Origin: Methylophaga sp. OBS1 | GTDB lineage: Bacteria; Pseudomonadota; Gammaproteobacteria; Nitrosococcales; Methylophagaceae | Direction: 5' to 3' | DNA: 64,000 nucleotides | Assembly: GCF_026319365.1 (NCBI RefSeq) | Contig: NZ_JAPDMS010000001.1 | Location: 807,128-871,127, forward strand | In this document: piece by piece, positions 48,818-58,203 of the stretch | Position numbering within the stretch: position 1 is the first letter of the stretch | Layout: every line of letters starts with the position of its first letter | Position numbers and translations under genes: made by a program | The notes under the pieces: generated by a model | What the model saw: the letters and a program-made list of their open reading frames with translations, nothing else | The model's database searches: none | Told to the model about the DNA's origin: nothing

Positions 48818-51670
48818 ATGCTCACTCGGTCGCTCTTTACCCAGAACTCTGTTGCTAAACGCCTACTATGGGCTTTTGTACTTGCGGCCGTGATTCCTGT
48901 TTCGCTTCTCGGGATACTTTCATTTCATCAAGTCACAGAGGAGCTTGAGCAGAGTGCCTTTTCTGACTTGAGACAAAGCAGTAAAGAATATGCGTTGGGT
49001 TTGATAGCCAGAATTCAACTGGCCGAGACAGCATTACGTGTCCTACAAAGCAAAGTCAGTGCTTTACATAATGAGGGCCAAATCATTGATCCATACAGCA
49101 CTGACAATACCTCAGAACTTTTCAGTCATATAGTTCACTACAGCAATGATATGGAGTGGTTTGTCAAAGGGCAGCCGACTCTCTTGCCCAGTCTCAATGC
49201 CCAAGACAAGGCTGTCTTGAACAGCGATGAGGTTGTTATCACAACCACTGATCAAAAAAATGGTACCGTCTCAATATGGGTCATTGTACCTCTTTCAGCG
49301 TCTCAAGACGGCTACCTGATGGGACGTTTTTTTCACGACTCAATATGGGAGAGGGAGCTACTAGGTGTGAATGAGTTGATGGTTTATGGGAAAAATGGTG
49401 AACTCTGGTTTACCACATTAGACGACACTCAACTCTCAGATCAAGTTGAGCAGCATATCCTGGAGCAGGTCAGTGGTTCTTTCAGGTGGTCAACTGCAGA
49501 AACACATCGGGAAGCTTACTTTGGTAGTTTCTGGCATGCTCCACTACGCAATATGTTTCACTCTCCTGAACCGGTAATTGTTTTACTCAAACCTGAAAAA
49601 GTGGCGCTATCAGCCAGTAGATACTTCAAGTCCATATATCCTCCCATCGTTGGTTTGGTCATTCTGATTATTCTCTATTTGATCACCAAGCTTATTACCC
49701 GCTATTTATCACCTCTAACAGAATTGCAGGTCGCAACAGAAAAGCTATCTCAGGGTGACTTTTCGTATGAGGTTGAAGTCGCAAGCCGAGATGAATTTTA
49801 TTCTTTAGCCAATTCATTCAACAAAATGACTGATCAGCTTCGAAAGCAGTTTGAAGTTCAGGCGACCATGGCTGAAATTGACAGGCAGATTCTGTCTGCA
49901 CGTGATGCCAACGAGGTGATAGAGGCGGCACTGGACAGACTGCTTCCTATTTTGAATGCCAGTATGATGGCAATCGCCACGCTTGAACCAAAGTCGCCGA
50001 AATTAGAAAAGCTGCATTACCGTATTTCCAGTAAGCCTATTGAAACTGTCGATAACCCCAGCGTTCTGTCTGATGAAGACTTGGAAAAATTAAAAGCACT
50101 GGGTGGACATTATGTAACTCTGTCTGCAGAAGAACTTCCACCATACTCCTACATCAGGAAGGTAATGAAATCCAAACCTTATTATTATCTGGTTATTCCT
50201 GTTGTAGTTGAACAAACACTGTCGGCGATAGTTGGGTTTGCATATCGTGACATGACCTCAATCAACGAAGAAGTAAAAAAAGTCGCCAGAAATTTTGGCG
50301 ATAGGATAGCAGTCGCACTATCCAATGCTGCATGGGAAGACAAACTCTATAAACAAGCACACTATGACAGTCTTACAGGATTACCAAACAGAAGGGTTCT
50401 TCATGAAGGTCTAGGGCAGGTCATCGCTCGGGCACGTCGTGACAATTCGATTTTCGCCCTGTTTTTCATAGATTTGGACCGCTTCAAAAATATCAATGAC
50501 TCATTGGGCCATGCCATGGGTGATAACTTGCTCATTGAGGTGGCGAAACGGTTGGTTGATAGCTCACGAACGACAGATCTTGTGGTCAGAATCAGTGGTG
50601 ATGAGTTCGTTATCGTACTCACGGATACCGGGGACCAACATCACGCACTTCAAGACCTGGCAGCCGTTGCCGAAAAATTGCTAGCGGCTTTGTCTGAGCC
50701 TTTTTTCATTAATGATCAGATTCTCCATATCACAGCCAGTATCGGGATCGCGGTTTATCCGGATGATGCTGAGACTCCTGAAAGTATGTTGGAAAATGCA
50801 GATGCTGCAATGTATCACGCAAAAGCATCGGGCAGAGGGACTTTCAACTTTTATCAAGCTGAAATGACCTTGCTTGCTATCGAGAATATGGAGCTCGAAC
50901 GGGCACTAAGAAATGCCATAAAAAATCATGAGTTGAGACTTTATCTTCAACCTAAATATGATGTCAATCAAGATGTAGTAGGCGCTGAGGCGCTGATAAG
51001 GTGGGAGCATTCAGAGCTCGGCTTGATTTCACCGGCTAAATTTATTCCAATAGCAGAACAGACACTGTTGGTAATAGATATTGGCTGTTGGGTGTTTGAA
51101 CAGTGCTGTCTATTAATCAATCACTTAGTTGAAACAGGACTGCCCGTTGTTCCTATTGCTGTCAACCTGTCTGCTATTGAGTTTAATAGGGAAGACTTGA
51201 TTACTAATCTTTCTCAAATTTTGGACAGAACCCAGACTGATCCCCACTATCTTGAATTAGAATTGACAGAGACAGTTGCTATTACAGATAAGGAAACCTG
51301 TATCCGACGCATGAAAGACATTCGGGAGTTAGGTTTGGATTTAACCATGGATGATTTCGGTACAGGATTCTCATCACTGTCTTATCTGCAAGATTTTCCA
51401 CTAAATACGCTAAAAATCGATCAACAGTTTGTTCGTAATATAGAACAGGGACGAAAAAGCCAAGCTATCATCAAATCGATTATCGCTTTAGCACAAGGTC
51501 TTGAAATGCAAGTGATAGCTGAAGGCGTGGAAACGCCGGAACAATTAGATTTCTTGCTCAACAATGGTTGCAGGCTGTTTCAGGGCTTTTGGTTCAGCAG
51601 ACCGATACCGGAAAAAGACTTTCTCGAATTACTAAAACAAGAAACACTGGATCTTTCATCTTTTGTATGA
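48818..51670 (+). CDS. Membrane GGDEF-EAL protein with periplasmic sensor and HAMP
   Basis: 950 aa. Membrane helix 1 at about residues 17-35 and helix 2 at about 270-293 flank a periplasmic sensor region; HAMP (about 293-345), a GAF-like region (about 355-505), GGDEF (about 510-675) and EAL (about 690-940) follow. The diguanylate cyclase site reads SGDEF (residues 593-597), a variant compatible with activity. The EAL site is intact in outline: EALIRW (Glu724), NLSAIEFNR, ELTET, DDFGTGFSSLSYL and IIAEGVET-like VIAEGVET. It may make or degrade c-di-GMP. It starts six bases after the pseudopilin gene. Confidence 0.92.
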   Translation: MLTRSLFTQNSVAKRLLWAFVLAAVIPVSLLGILSFHQVTEELEQSAFSDLRQSSKEYALGLIARIQLAETALRVLQSKVSALHNEGQIIDPYSTDNTSELFSHIVHYSNDMEWFVKGQPTLLPSLNAQDKAVLNSDEVVITTTDQKNGTVSIWVIVPLSASQDGYLMGRFFHDSIWERELLGVNELMVYGKNGELWFTTLDDTQLSDQVEQHILEQVSGSFRWSTAETHREAYFGSFWHAPLRNMFHSPEPVIVLLKPEKVALSASRYFKSIYPPIVGLVILIILYLITKLITRYLSPLTELQVATEKLSQGDFSYEVEVASRDEFYSLANSFNKMTDQLRKQFEVQATMAEIDRQILSARDANEVIEAALDRLLPILNASMMAIATLEPKSPKLEKLHYRISSKPIETVDNPSVLSDEDLEKLKALGGHYVTLSAEELPPYSYIRKVMKSKPYYYLVIPVVVEQTLSAIVGFAYRDMTSINEEVKKVARNFGDRIAVALSNAAWEDKLYKQAHYDSLTGLPNRRVLHEGLGQVIARARRDNSIFALFFIDLDRFKNINDSLGHAMGDNLLIEVAKRLVDSSRTTDLVVRISGDEFVIVLTDTGDQHHALQDLAAVAEKLLAALSEPFFINDQILHITASIGIAVYPDDAETPESMLENADAAMYHAKASGRGTFNFYQAEMTLLAIENMELERALRNAIKNHELRLYLQPKYDVNQDVVGAEALIRWEHSELGLISPAKFIPIAEQTLLVIDIGCWVFEQCCLLINHLVETGLPVVPIAVNLSAIEFNREDLITNLSQILDRTQTDPHYLELELTETVAITDKETCIRRMKDIRELGLDLTMDDFGTGFSSLSYLQDFPLNTLKIDQQFVRNIEQGRKSQAIIKSIIALAQGLEMQVIAEGVETPEQLDFLLNNGCRLFQGFWFSRPIPEKDFLELLKQETLDLSSFV

Positions 51671-51746
51671 ACCTTCTTAACTGTTAGATTTCTAACTTGC
51701 TGGCTCTTTTATTCTCAGCCGTACGGTTCCTTAACAAGGAGAATAT

Positions 51747-52064
51747 ATGCAAATCCAGGTAAATACGGATCACAATATCCATGGTGCAGTAGAACTGGCC
51801 GATTCAATTCGTGAAGAGTTACAGCGTAGCCTGAAGCGTTTTGATGAACATCTCACTCGGGTCGAGGTGCACATTAGCGATAAAAACAGCGATAAACGCG
51901 GCGGCGGTGATGATATCCGTTGTCTGATTGAAGCCAGACTGGAAAAACATCAACCCAATGTGGTCAGTCACGATGGGGCCAATGTCAAACAAGCCCTCAC
52001 CGGCGCTGAAGACAAGCTGGTGCGTCAGTTGGATAAGATTATCGAGCGCCAGCGTAACCACTAG
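51747..52064 (+). CDS. HPF/RaiA-family ribosome-associated protein
   Basis: 105 aa with the beta-alpha-beta-beta-alpha outline of ribosome hibernation factors: MQIQVNTDHNIHG..., a strand VEVHISDKNSDKRGGGDDIRCLIEARLEK and a C-terminal helix QALTGAEDKLVRQLDKIIE. Members bind the ribosomal A/P region in stationary phase. It is a short single-domain form. A purine-rich site lies directly upstream. Confidence 0.85.
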   Translation: MQIQVNTDHNIHGAVELADSIREELQRSLKRFDEHLTRVEVHISDKNSDKRGGGDDIRCLIEARLEKHQPNVVSHDGANVKQALTGAEDKLVRQLDKIIERQRNH

Positions 52065-52195
52065 AACTTCACCAACACTACGAGGGGCAAGCGATGTGCT
52101 GCCCCTCAACTTCATCTGTTTCAACACCATACTGAACTCGCCAGAACCACATTCCGGGACAATCGGCTGTGGTCAGACGAGTTTGGCCCAATCTT

Positions 52196-52218
52196 AAAGC
52201 GTGGCTCAGCCACGCTTG
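52196..52218 (+). terminator. Hairpin with T-rich tail after the HPF-like gene
   Basis: AAGCGTGGC and GCCACGCTT arms around TCA, followed by GTTTGTTT. It lies about 130 nt downstream of the HPF-like stop and just before the PNPOx-like gene. A second hairpin (GAGGGGCA/TGCCCCTC, about 52082-52108) precedes it. Confidence 0.6.
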
Positions 52219-52248
52219 TTTGTTTCTTATTCCACAGGAGGTTTATTT

Positions 52249-52734
52249 ATGTCCAGCCCTGAGCATAAGAAAAAAATCTGGGAAATGATTAAAGACATCA
52301 AAGTTGGCATGTTAGTGACTCTGGACGAGGAAATGCCTCGTGCCAGGCCCATGCATCTTGTTCAGGGTGAGTATGATGGCACGCTCTGGTTTTATACCCG
52401 TCGCAGTGCCGAGAAAGTCTCGGAAACTGACAAGGACCATGATGTCTGCCTGACCTTTTCCGACCAGGAAGAGGGTGTTTACGTCTCGCTCTCAGGTAAA
52501 GCGAAACTGATTGATAATCAGGAACTGGTCGATAAGTACTGGAATCCTTTTATCGCCGCGTGGTTCCCCGAAGGCAAGGACGATCCTGAAGTCGCCTTGC
52601 TGGAAGTCAAGGTAGAAATGGGCGAACACTGGAAAGCGAAGGAAAGCAAAGCTTTTCAGCTCTATGAGTTTGCCAAAGCCAATATCAAAAACACCACGCC
52701 CGATATTGGCGAAAATGAAAAGTTTGGCGGTTAA
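52249..52734 (+). CDS. Pyridoxamine 5'-phosphate oxidase-family stress protein
   Basis: 161 aa from the ATG at 52249, chosen because AGGAGGT (52236-52242) lies 6 nt upstream. Split-barrel flavin-binding fold: KVGMLVTLDEEMPRARPMHL at the start, then LWFYTRRSAEKVSE and VYVSLSGKAKLI. It resembles general stress protein 26. Predicted to bind FMN/FAD or related cofactors; true function unknown. Confidence 0.85.
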   Translation: MSSPEHKKKIWEMIKDIKVGMLVTLDEEMPRARPMHLVQGEYDGTLWFYTRRSAEKVSETDKDHDVCLTFSDQEEGVYVSLSGKAKLIDNQELVDKYWNPFIAAWFPEGKDDPEVALLEVKVEMGEHWKAKESKAFQLYEFAKANIKNTTPDIGENEKFGG

Positions 52735-52787
52735 CACCATGTATCAATTTGCTGAACAGGGCATACGCTGCCACCGTTGAGAGATAA

Positions 52788-52816
52788 TCGGGCAGGAGAA
52801 TCCTGCCCGATTTTTT
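52788..52816 (+). terminator. Rho-independent terminator after the PNPOx-like gene
   Basis: CGGGCAGGA and TCCTGCCCG arms around GAA, then ATTTTTT; about 55 nt past the stop codon. Confidence 0.88.
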
Positions 52817-52889
52817 ATGCATCGACGTCACGCAAAAAAGCCCAAACGGTGTCGCATTCCACCCAGTCCTATAAAACAACGATCAGATA

Positions 52890-52917
52890 TAAAAAAGCCG
52901 GCAGCAAGGCCGGATTT
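52890..52917 (-). terminator. Rho-independent terminator after the sugar dehydrogenase gene
   Basis: On the minus strand CCGGC and GCCGG arms around CTTGCT, then CTTTTTT. It lies about 60 nt downstream of the sugar dehydrogenase stop codon. Confidence 0.75.
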
Positions 52918-52975
52918 TACAGTCAAAGGTTTAGTTTAGGAAAAAGCACAGCTTCCCTGCCGTGCGATCAATCGC

Positions 52976-54256
52976 TTATTCAGGGCTAAGGCGATAGATA
53001 GCACCTTCACCCATGACTGTATACAGGTCACCTTCAGGTCCCTGTGCGATGGCCCGGAAGCGACCCGGTTCCATCGGCAAAGTCATCTCGGTGACATCAA
53101 CGAGCTTACCGTCATCGGAGACTTTAAGTAGATCGATACGGTTGCCTACCGGGGTACCACCGAAGCCAATCCCCATGAAACCGACGGCAAGGCGTCCTTC
53201 CCAGGCACCCCATTGATCACCTGTCAGGAAATCAGCAGTGCTGATACCTTGAGACAGCTGATTGTTCTGCCACAGCGGTTTAATCGCATTCGGATAGGTT
53301 TCAATATCCGTGATGGGCATGTACTCAGCACGTTTATCCGGGTCCATACCTTCTTTCTGGTTAGGCATGTAACCGCAGTAGTCATCCGGGCAGTCGCCAC
53401 GACCCGCCATGTTAGGCTTCGGGTCCCAGCCACTGTTGCCACCGGCGACCAGCATATTCACCTCATCCGAGTGCCATGGGCCATGTTCAGTGACTACGGG
53501 CTGGCCGGTTTCCGGATGGAATGTCAGGCCCTGAACATTCCGATGACCATAGGTGTATATTCTGGGATCGTATTTGTCAGACAGGCCATTATCGGGTGCA
53601 GGGTTACCGTTGCGGTCAATCCGCAGCACTTTGCCGCCCAGGGATTGCGGGTCCTGTGGGATACGGCTGTTGTGGTTATCACCCGTGGGCACATAAAGAA
53701 AGGTATCGTTCGGACCGAAGCCAATTCGACCCCCGTTATGCGCACCGGCTTCACCGAAAGGGTGATCCGTCGGTTTTGGCTTGAAGGGTATAGCTTCAAC
53801 AATATCGGTGCGATCCGATACTTTGGTGAAGTCTTTATTCAGTTTCAGGCGCAGCACCCGGTTGGTTGCTGGTGGCGTTTTGTCAGAGGCCGAATAGACA
53901 TAGATGTAACGGTTATCCTCAAAATTCGGGTCGATTGCAACGCCGTTCATACCGGCCTGACCCTGACAGAAAAGATCTGTTTCCGTCGTGGCATAGTCTT
54001 TCGTGTCTTTCATACCCAACAGATGGTTCACTGACCCGTCAGGCATTCTGACTGACAGACCACGACATTTTTCGGTATATAACATCGTGCCGTCATCGAA
54101 AAAGGTGATATCCCAAGGGTTTTCAAGACCGGAAATCACCTCGGTCTGGCTGAGTTCGGACGCACCAGTATTTGCTGTGACCATGGCAGGTAAGCCAGCC
54201 AGAATGGCCGAGGCCACCATAATATTCGTCGTTCGTTTCGTAAGTTTGTGAGACAT
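52976..54256 (-). CDS. PQQ-dependent sugar dehydrogenase family protein
   Basis: 426 aa from ATG 54256 (AAAGGAGA just upstream; an upstream in-frame start lacks a ribosome-binding site). Signal peptide to about residue 28. The beta-propeller has the GSDH signatures LENPWDITFFDDGTMLYTEK, NGVAIDPNFEDNRYIYVYS, AGAHNGGRIGFGPND with GDNHNSR, and YGHRNVQGLTFHP. It oxidises aldose sugars in the periplasm with PQQ; no PQQ synthesis genes occur in the window. A terminator follows. Confidence 0.9.
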   Translation of the reverse strand: MSHKLTKRTTNIMVASAILAGLPAMVTANTGASELSQTEVISGLENPWDITFFDDGTMLYTEKCRGLSVRMPDGSVNHLLGMKDTKDYATTETDLFCQGQAGMNGVAIDPNFEDNRYIYVYSASDKTPPATNRVLRLKLNKDFTKVSDRTDIVEAIPFKPKPTDHPFGEAGAHNGGRIGFGPNDTFLYVPTGDNHNSRIPQDPQSLGGKVLRIDRNGNPAPDNGLSDKYDPRIYTYGHRNVQGLTFHPETGQPVVTEHGPWHSDEVNMLVAGGNSGWDPKPNMAGRGDCPDDYCGYMPNQKEGMDPDKRAEYMPITDIETYPNAIKPLWQNNQLSQGISTADFLTGDQWGAWEGRLAVGFMGIGFGGTPVGNRIDLLKVSDDGKLVDVTEMTLPMEPGRFRAIAQGPEGDLYTVMGEGAIYRLSPE

Positions 54257-54445
54257 GTTCGCTTCTCCTTTGTTGGTGAGATGCTGTATGTACTCCACAC
54301 ACTGTCAAATGTGAGATTACAGAAAGGATCCGTTCTTTCTTTGTTGACCCTTACTGAAGCTGACGTCAAAACCCTGCAGATTGTTCCTTGCAGATTGGTA
54401 CTAGCGGCGGCAGAAAACCGGATTGAACGAGAGTGGCTGGCAAAC

Positions 54446-54480
54446 AAAAAAAACGTTCACCCAGGAGATGGGTGAACGGA
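54446..54480 (-). terminator. Rho-independent terminator after the cupin gene
   Basis: On the minus strand CGTTCACCC and GGGTGAACG arms around ATCTCCT, then a run of eight T; directly after the cupin gene stop. Confidence 0.9.
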
Positions 54481-54492
54481 GAAGCATGTGAA

Positions 54493-54966
54493 TTACTTTC
54501 TTGGATCATCATCCGGGTTGATATAGGAAATATCCCATGGGCCTGTAGCAATGAGTTCGACTATCGTCTCTTCCTCATTTGTCCAGACATAATGAGCATG
54601 ACCTGCGGGTAAGACAAAACTGTCTCCGACATTCAGAATCTCGCCTGATGCTTTATCAAATTTTTCACCCATGCCATTACCCAGACTGCCTTTCAGCACG
54701 GTAATCACCTCGGTGAAAGGATGTGTATGTGCCGGGATAGGGTAGTTCGCAGGGAATTTAAGCCAGGCAATAAAGACGCCGGGTTTAGATGGATCGCCCA
54801 CTATCAGGGCGCTTTTAGCCCCATCCGGTAGTAAAGCTTCATCATTCCAGACGATTTCCTCTGCACGGAAAGACTGCATTTCATCTGCAGTCATCCGCTC
54901 GATCCTATCCTGGGCATAAAGCGGGGCGCTCAGTAACAGCAGAAGGGGAATTAATAGTCGTTTCAT
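54493..54966 (-). CDS. Secreted cupin-domain protein
   Basis: 157 aa from ATG 54966 (GGAGAAAG upstream; the longer in-frame version lacks a ribosome-binding site). Signal peptide residues 1-17 (LLLLLSAPLYA). One cupin barrel with the metal-binding segment PIPAHTHPFTE and PAGHAHYVW. Likely metal-binding, periplasmic; substrate unknown. Confidence 0.85.
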   Translation of the reverse strand: MKRLLIPLLLLLSAPLYAQDRIERMTADEMQSFRAEEIVWNDEALLPDGAKSALIVGDPSKPGVFIAWLKFPANYPIPAHTHPFTEVITVLKGSLGNGMGEKFDKASGEILNVGDSFVLPAGHAHYVWTNEEETIVELIATGPWDISYINPDDDPRK

Positions 54967-55151
54967 TGTCTTTCTCCAGTATGTTTTTATCTCGTCAGCG
55001 ACTGCTTCGGATTGAACCAATCATTGCAGAAGCGAATGACACGGTAACTGGAGAAAAACATGAGATAGTCTGCGGAAAATGCTGATTGTGAGTCAGTATT
55101 TTTCTATGCATGTCTGTAACAGATGTACGTTGAAATCTGTAATGACAAAGG

Positions 55152-55652
55152 CTAATACAGTTCGCCAAACTGTTCCAGATAAGTGAGATAAACCCGCACA
55201 TCAAACTCCAGCTGGTGATAGTTCGGTTCCATATGCGTGCAGAGCTTATAGAAAGCCTTGTTATGGTCTTTCTCTCTCAAATGCGCCAATTCATGCACCA
55301 CAATCATGTTCAGAAATTCGGGTGGAGCGGTTTTAAATACTGAACCGATTCGCATTTCATTTTTGGCTTTGAGTTTGCTGCCCTGAACCCGTGAGACATA
55401 GGTGTGTAAACCCAGCGCCTGATGCAGCACATCCAGCTTGTCGTCATAGATCACTTTACTTAAAGGGCTGGATTGACGCAGGTACTGGTGCTTTAAATCT
55501 ATCACATAGGCATACAGGGCTTTATTGGTTTTGATGTCGTGGGTATGCGGGTATTTCTTTAACAGAAACTGGCCGAGCGTTTCAGCAGCAATCGCTGATC
55601 TGACTTGATTTAGAACTTGTTCCGGGTAGCCTGTTAAATACTTTAATTGCAT
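55152..55652 (-). CDS. YgjP/DUF45-like metallopeptidase
   Basis: 166 aa soluble protein with the zinc motif HELAHLREKDH: HExxH plus a downstream His (the third ligand), followed by NKAFYKLC. The family is the YgjP/SprT-related M48-like group, often found with SprT-type metallopeptidases. No signal peptide. Substrate unknown. Confidence 0.85.
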   Translation of the reverse strand: MQLKYLTGYPEQVLNQVRSAIAAETLGQFLLKKYPHTHDIKTNKALYAYVIDLKHQYLRQSSPLSKVIYDDKLDVLHQALGLHTYVSRVQGSKLKAKNEMRIGSVFKTAPPEFLNMIVVHELAHLREKDHNKAFYKLCTHMEPNYHQLEFDVRVYLTYLEQFGELY

Positions 55653-55860
55653 GTGTGAAATGGCTTTGCAGCCAGTGAGATGACAGAGTCATCAGACTAT
55701 ACCGCAGCGATAATATCGTCGCCGGATTTTTGTCATATCACTTTCGATACGCTTATGGCATGATAGCCATTCTAGCTCACTTTCCGTGAGCCACTTCCTT
55801 ATCTAACTGTTTACACTTGCCAACCTCGGCGGGTGAAAGTACGCGTTGGAGTTACGCATT

Positions 55861-56277
55861 ATGAAAGCATTACAACCCGAAATCGTTCTATCAGAACTGG
55901 ATGTGAAACGTATTGAACGGATTCTGTCCACGCTGTCATCGACTGAACTTGAAAAACTGATGACACTGGAAGACGAACTGGAAAGAGGCCATGTCGTTGA
56001 ACCTGCCGCCGTCCCCGGCAATGTCGTGACGATGAACTCCACGGTGAAGTTTAGTGTGTCATCATCACAGCAAACATTTTGTCTGACGTTGGTTTATCCC
56101 AAGGATATGACCGACGACGGAAAAACCATCTCTATTCTCGCTCCGGCGGGCAGCGCCATGCTGGGTTTGCTGGAAGGCGATGAAATTGAGTGGCCGACAC
56201 CGGATGGCAAAGCCATGAAAGTGAAAGTGGAAGAGATCCTTTATCAGCCGGAAAGAGCCGGGGAATTCCATCTCTGA
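55861..56277 (+). CDS. rnk: Rnk nucleoside diphosphate kinase regulator
   Basis: 138 aa (E. coli Rnk 136 aa) from the ATG at 55861, with GGAG about 9 nt upstream. N-terminal helical hairpin (IVLSELDVKRIERILSTLSS...ELERG) and a GreA/GreB-like C-terminal domain ending in the KVKVEEILYQPERAGEFHL. Rnk binds RNA polymerase near the secondary channel. A strong terminator follows. Confidence 0.92.
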   Translation: MKALQPEIVLSELDVKRIERILSTLSSTELEKLMTLEDELERGHVVEPAAVPGNVVTMNSTVKFSVSSSQQTFCLTLVYPKDMTDDGKTISILAPAGSAMLGLLEGDEIEWPTPDGKAMKVKVEEILYQPERAGEFHL

Positions 56278-56293
56278 GCGAGACAGTCTAGAC

Positions 56294-56323
56294 ACAAAAA
56301 GCCGACGCAAAGTCGGCTTTTTT
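56294..56323 (+). terminator. Rho-independent terminator after rnk
   Basis: AAAAAGCCGAC and GTCGGCTTTTTT arms around GCAAA, 17 nt past the stop codon. Confidence 0.93.
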
Positions 56324-56466
56324 AATCGATTGAGCTCGATATCAATAATGCGGATTCAATATTTAGGGTATGCGCGTCTTCACGTGACATGGCTTGCCAG
56401 CTTAATTAAACACCGCATAAAAATACGGTAAACAGTTCAGTGACTACGTAGTTTGATATGTTAAGG

Positions 56467-57336
56467 CTAGTCTGAAATAAACACTTCATCGCCAACTTTT
56501 ATCATGCCTTCAGTATCTGTCTGTGAATATACGCCCAAGTTCTGAGCAGCATCTTTGACTATTGTTCTAAGCAGAGCGGTGTCTTGTTCGAGATCCTGTT
56601 GCTTCTTGGTTACAGCGCCACAGCGTGGCGTTGAACTTTCACAACTGACGACACTTTTTCCAATCAAGATTTTCTTCCCCAACCAGTCCTGCTCAACCAA
56701 GCCCTCAATGTCTGGCAAGGTTTCAATAACGATGTTTGGTCTGAAGCGCTCAATACGCCAGTCAGCAGAAGGGTTCAATTTTTTCAAATGTGAGATTGTT
56801 GATGTGGTCACAATATGAAAAGGCATGACTAAAAAGAAAGTGCCTGGGATAGTGATGTAGTCCACCAGAACATCACTCAAGTTATCCAGATCAGGTAACG
56901 GCTCGCCAGGCTCTCTTTCAAAGGTCGCTTTAAGCTCTTCAAGCCATTGAACCTGATCTTTTTTGTATCGCCTGAAGAAGTCCTGATTATCAACCGAGCC
57001 CAGATATTCCAGCGTGGATTCATGACCGACAAGTTCAGATAAAACCGACTCGATTTCAGGATCTTGGGTACTGATTACAGTCCCATCGGGCATAAAAATA
57101 TCTACCTCGTGGCGCTGTGATGGGGGCCCGGATTGTTGTTTAAATTGTGCTTTGCATCTGAGTAAATCTGGTCTCATCTTACAGCTCTGAATCTCTCCGC
57201 GTTTGGTGTCACGCAGGGCCCAGACTCTATCTCCAGTCAGTCCTTTCATGCCCAAGTGACATTCACTGACTTTTTGGCCCCCCATACCTTTAACCGGATA
57301 TTTCCAAATCTCTCTGATAGTGCCGACTTTTTTCAT
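56467..57336 (-). CDS. MOSC domain-containing protein
   Basis: 289 aa from ATG 57336 (an in-frame GTG 12 bases upstream is possible). N-terminal beta-barrel (MOSC_N: VGTIREIWKYPVKGMGG, TGDRVWALRDTKRGEIQS) and MOSC domain with the key Cys in CESSTPRCGAV. MOSC proteins bind molybdenum cofactor-bound sulfur, and relatives (YcbX, YiiM) reduce N-hydroxylated compounds. No partner gene here. Confidence 0.88.
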   Translation of the reverse strand: MKKVGTIREIWKYPVKGMGGQKVSECHLGMKGLTGDRVWALRDTKRGEIQSCKMRPDLLRCKAQFKQQSGPPSQRHEVDIFMPDGTVISTQDPEIESVLSELVGHESTLEYLGSVDNQDFFRRYKKDQVQWLEELKATFEREPGEPLPDLDNLSDVLVDYITIPGTFFLVMPFHIVTTSTISHLKKLNPSADWRIERFRPNIVIETLPDIEGLVEQDWLGKKILIGKSVVSCESSTPRCGAVTKKQQDLEQDTALLRTIVKDAAQNLGVYSQTDTEGMIKVGDEVFISD

Positions 57337-57464
57337 GTTTCTTTTCACATTTTTGGGTCAAATAGGAATTGATACTGGATGTGCTCATCAGCGTTGTCTG
57401 GCAGTAGACAAACAAGCTCAACACAGGGTGATCATGGATGTCAGTAGAAAAGCATCGAAATGAT

Positions 57465-58034
57465 TCACTGAGCCAAAAGTACACGCCACCCTTTATCCTG
57501 CATGCAATAGGCGAGGCCCAGCGTGACTTCGCTGTAGTTCTCATTTGCAGAGTGAGGCTCTGAGAGTGTTTGCAGACAATCAGCGCCATCTCGCTTGAGC
57601 TCATCGGCGCCTGCCCCGGCTTTCCACCATGAATTAACTTTGATCATGTCTGTGGGGTTCTGAGGCTCAACTTCTGCTGTTACCTCAGTTGATTCATCTG
57701 TAAGGGCTGCCTCTGTACTGTCAGCAAATGGATCATTAGAGGCTTTTTTATAACTGGTGGATATCGGATTAAGTATTTTTCTGGACTTGAGTGAATGGCC
57801 TAATAGGGGGGCATCGTTATCTAAATCAACCACGACCCAGCCATTTTCTCTTAAACATTCACCCAGGGCCTCTTCAGTCAGGCTTTGCTTTTTACAGAGC
57901 GACTTTTGATCTTCTAATTCATCAACGCCAGCGCCTCTTTTGTAGCTGAACTCGCCGCCACAGGCTGACAGAAGTGTAAAAATAATAACCAGAGGTATCG
58001 ATTCCAAGGCCTTGATTTTAATACATGATTTCAT
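57465..58034 (-). CDS. Lipoprotein with internally duplicated Cys-containing module
   Basis: 189 aa. Signal ends in lipobox LLSAC (Cys25), so it is a lipid-anchored envelope protein. Two copies of a module lie at about residues 30-70 and 138-187, each reading GAGxDEL...C...C...GWxV (YKRGAGVDELEDQKSLC...LRENGWVVV and WKAGAGADELKRDGADC...MQDKGWRVLL), joined by an acidic, Glu/Thr-rich linker. Family not recognised. Paired Cys in each copy may form a disulfide. Divergent from fmdC. Confidence 0.75.
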   Translation of the reverse strand: MKSCIKIKALESIPLVIIFTLLSACGGEFSYKRGAGVDELEDQKSLCKKQSLTEEALGECLRENGWVVVDLDNDAPLLGHSLKSRKILNPISTSYKKASNDPFADSTEAALTDESTEVTAEVEPQNPTDMIKVNSWWKAGAGADELKRDGADCLQTLSEPHSANENYSEVTLGLAYCMQDKGWRVLLAQ

Positions 58035-58203
58035 TCCCTATGCGCTCCCTTAAATAACCTGACTAATCACAGATTACATTAAGCAAGCTGAGTTTTTTCT
58101 ACGCAGTTTGACGTATTCCTGCATCGCGCTGCTGAACCTAACATTGCCCCTGAAGCAATTTCCAAACGCAATTGTTTTTTCGACATCTCACAGGGGCAAA
58201 CAG

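Noticed and set aside
53213..54034. Plus-strand 273-codon open frame opposite the sugar dehydrogenase gene
   Set aside because: The opposite strand encodes a well-conserved PQQ-type dehydrogenase with a ribosome-binding site and terminator.
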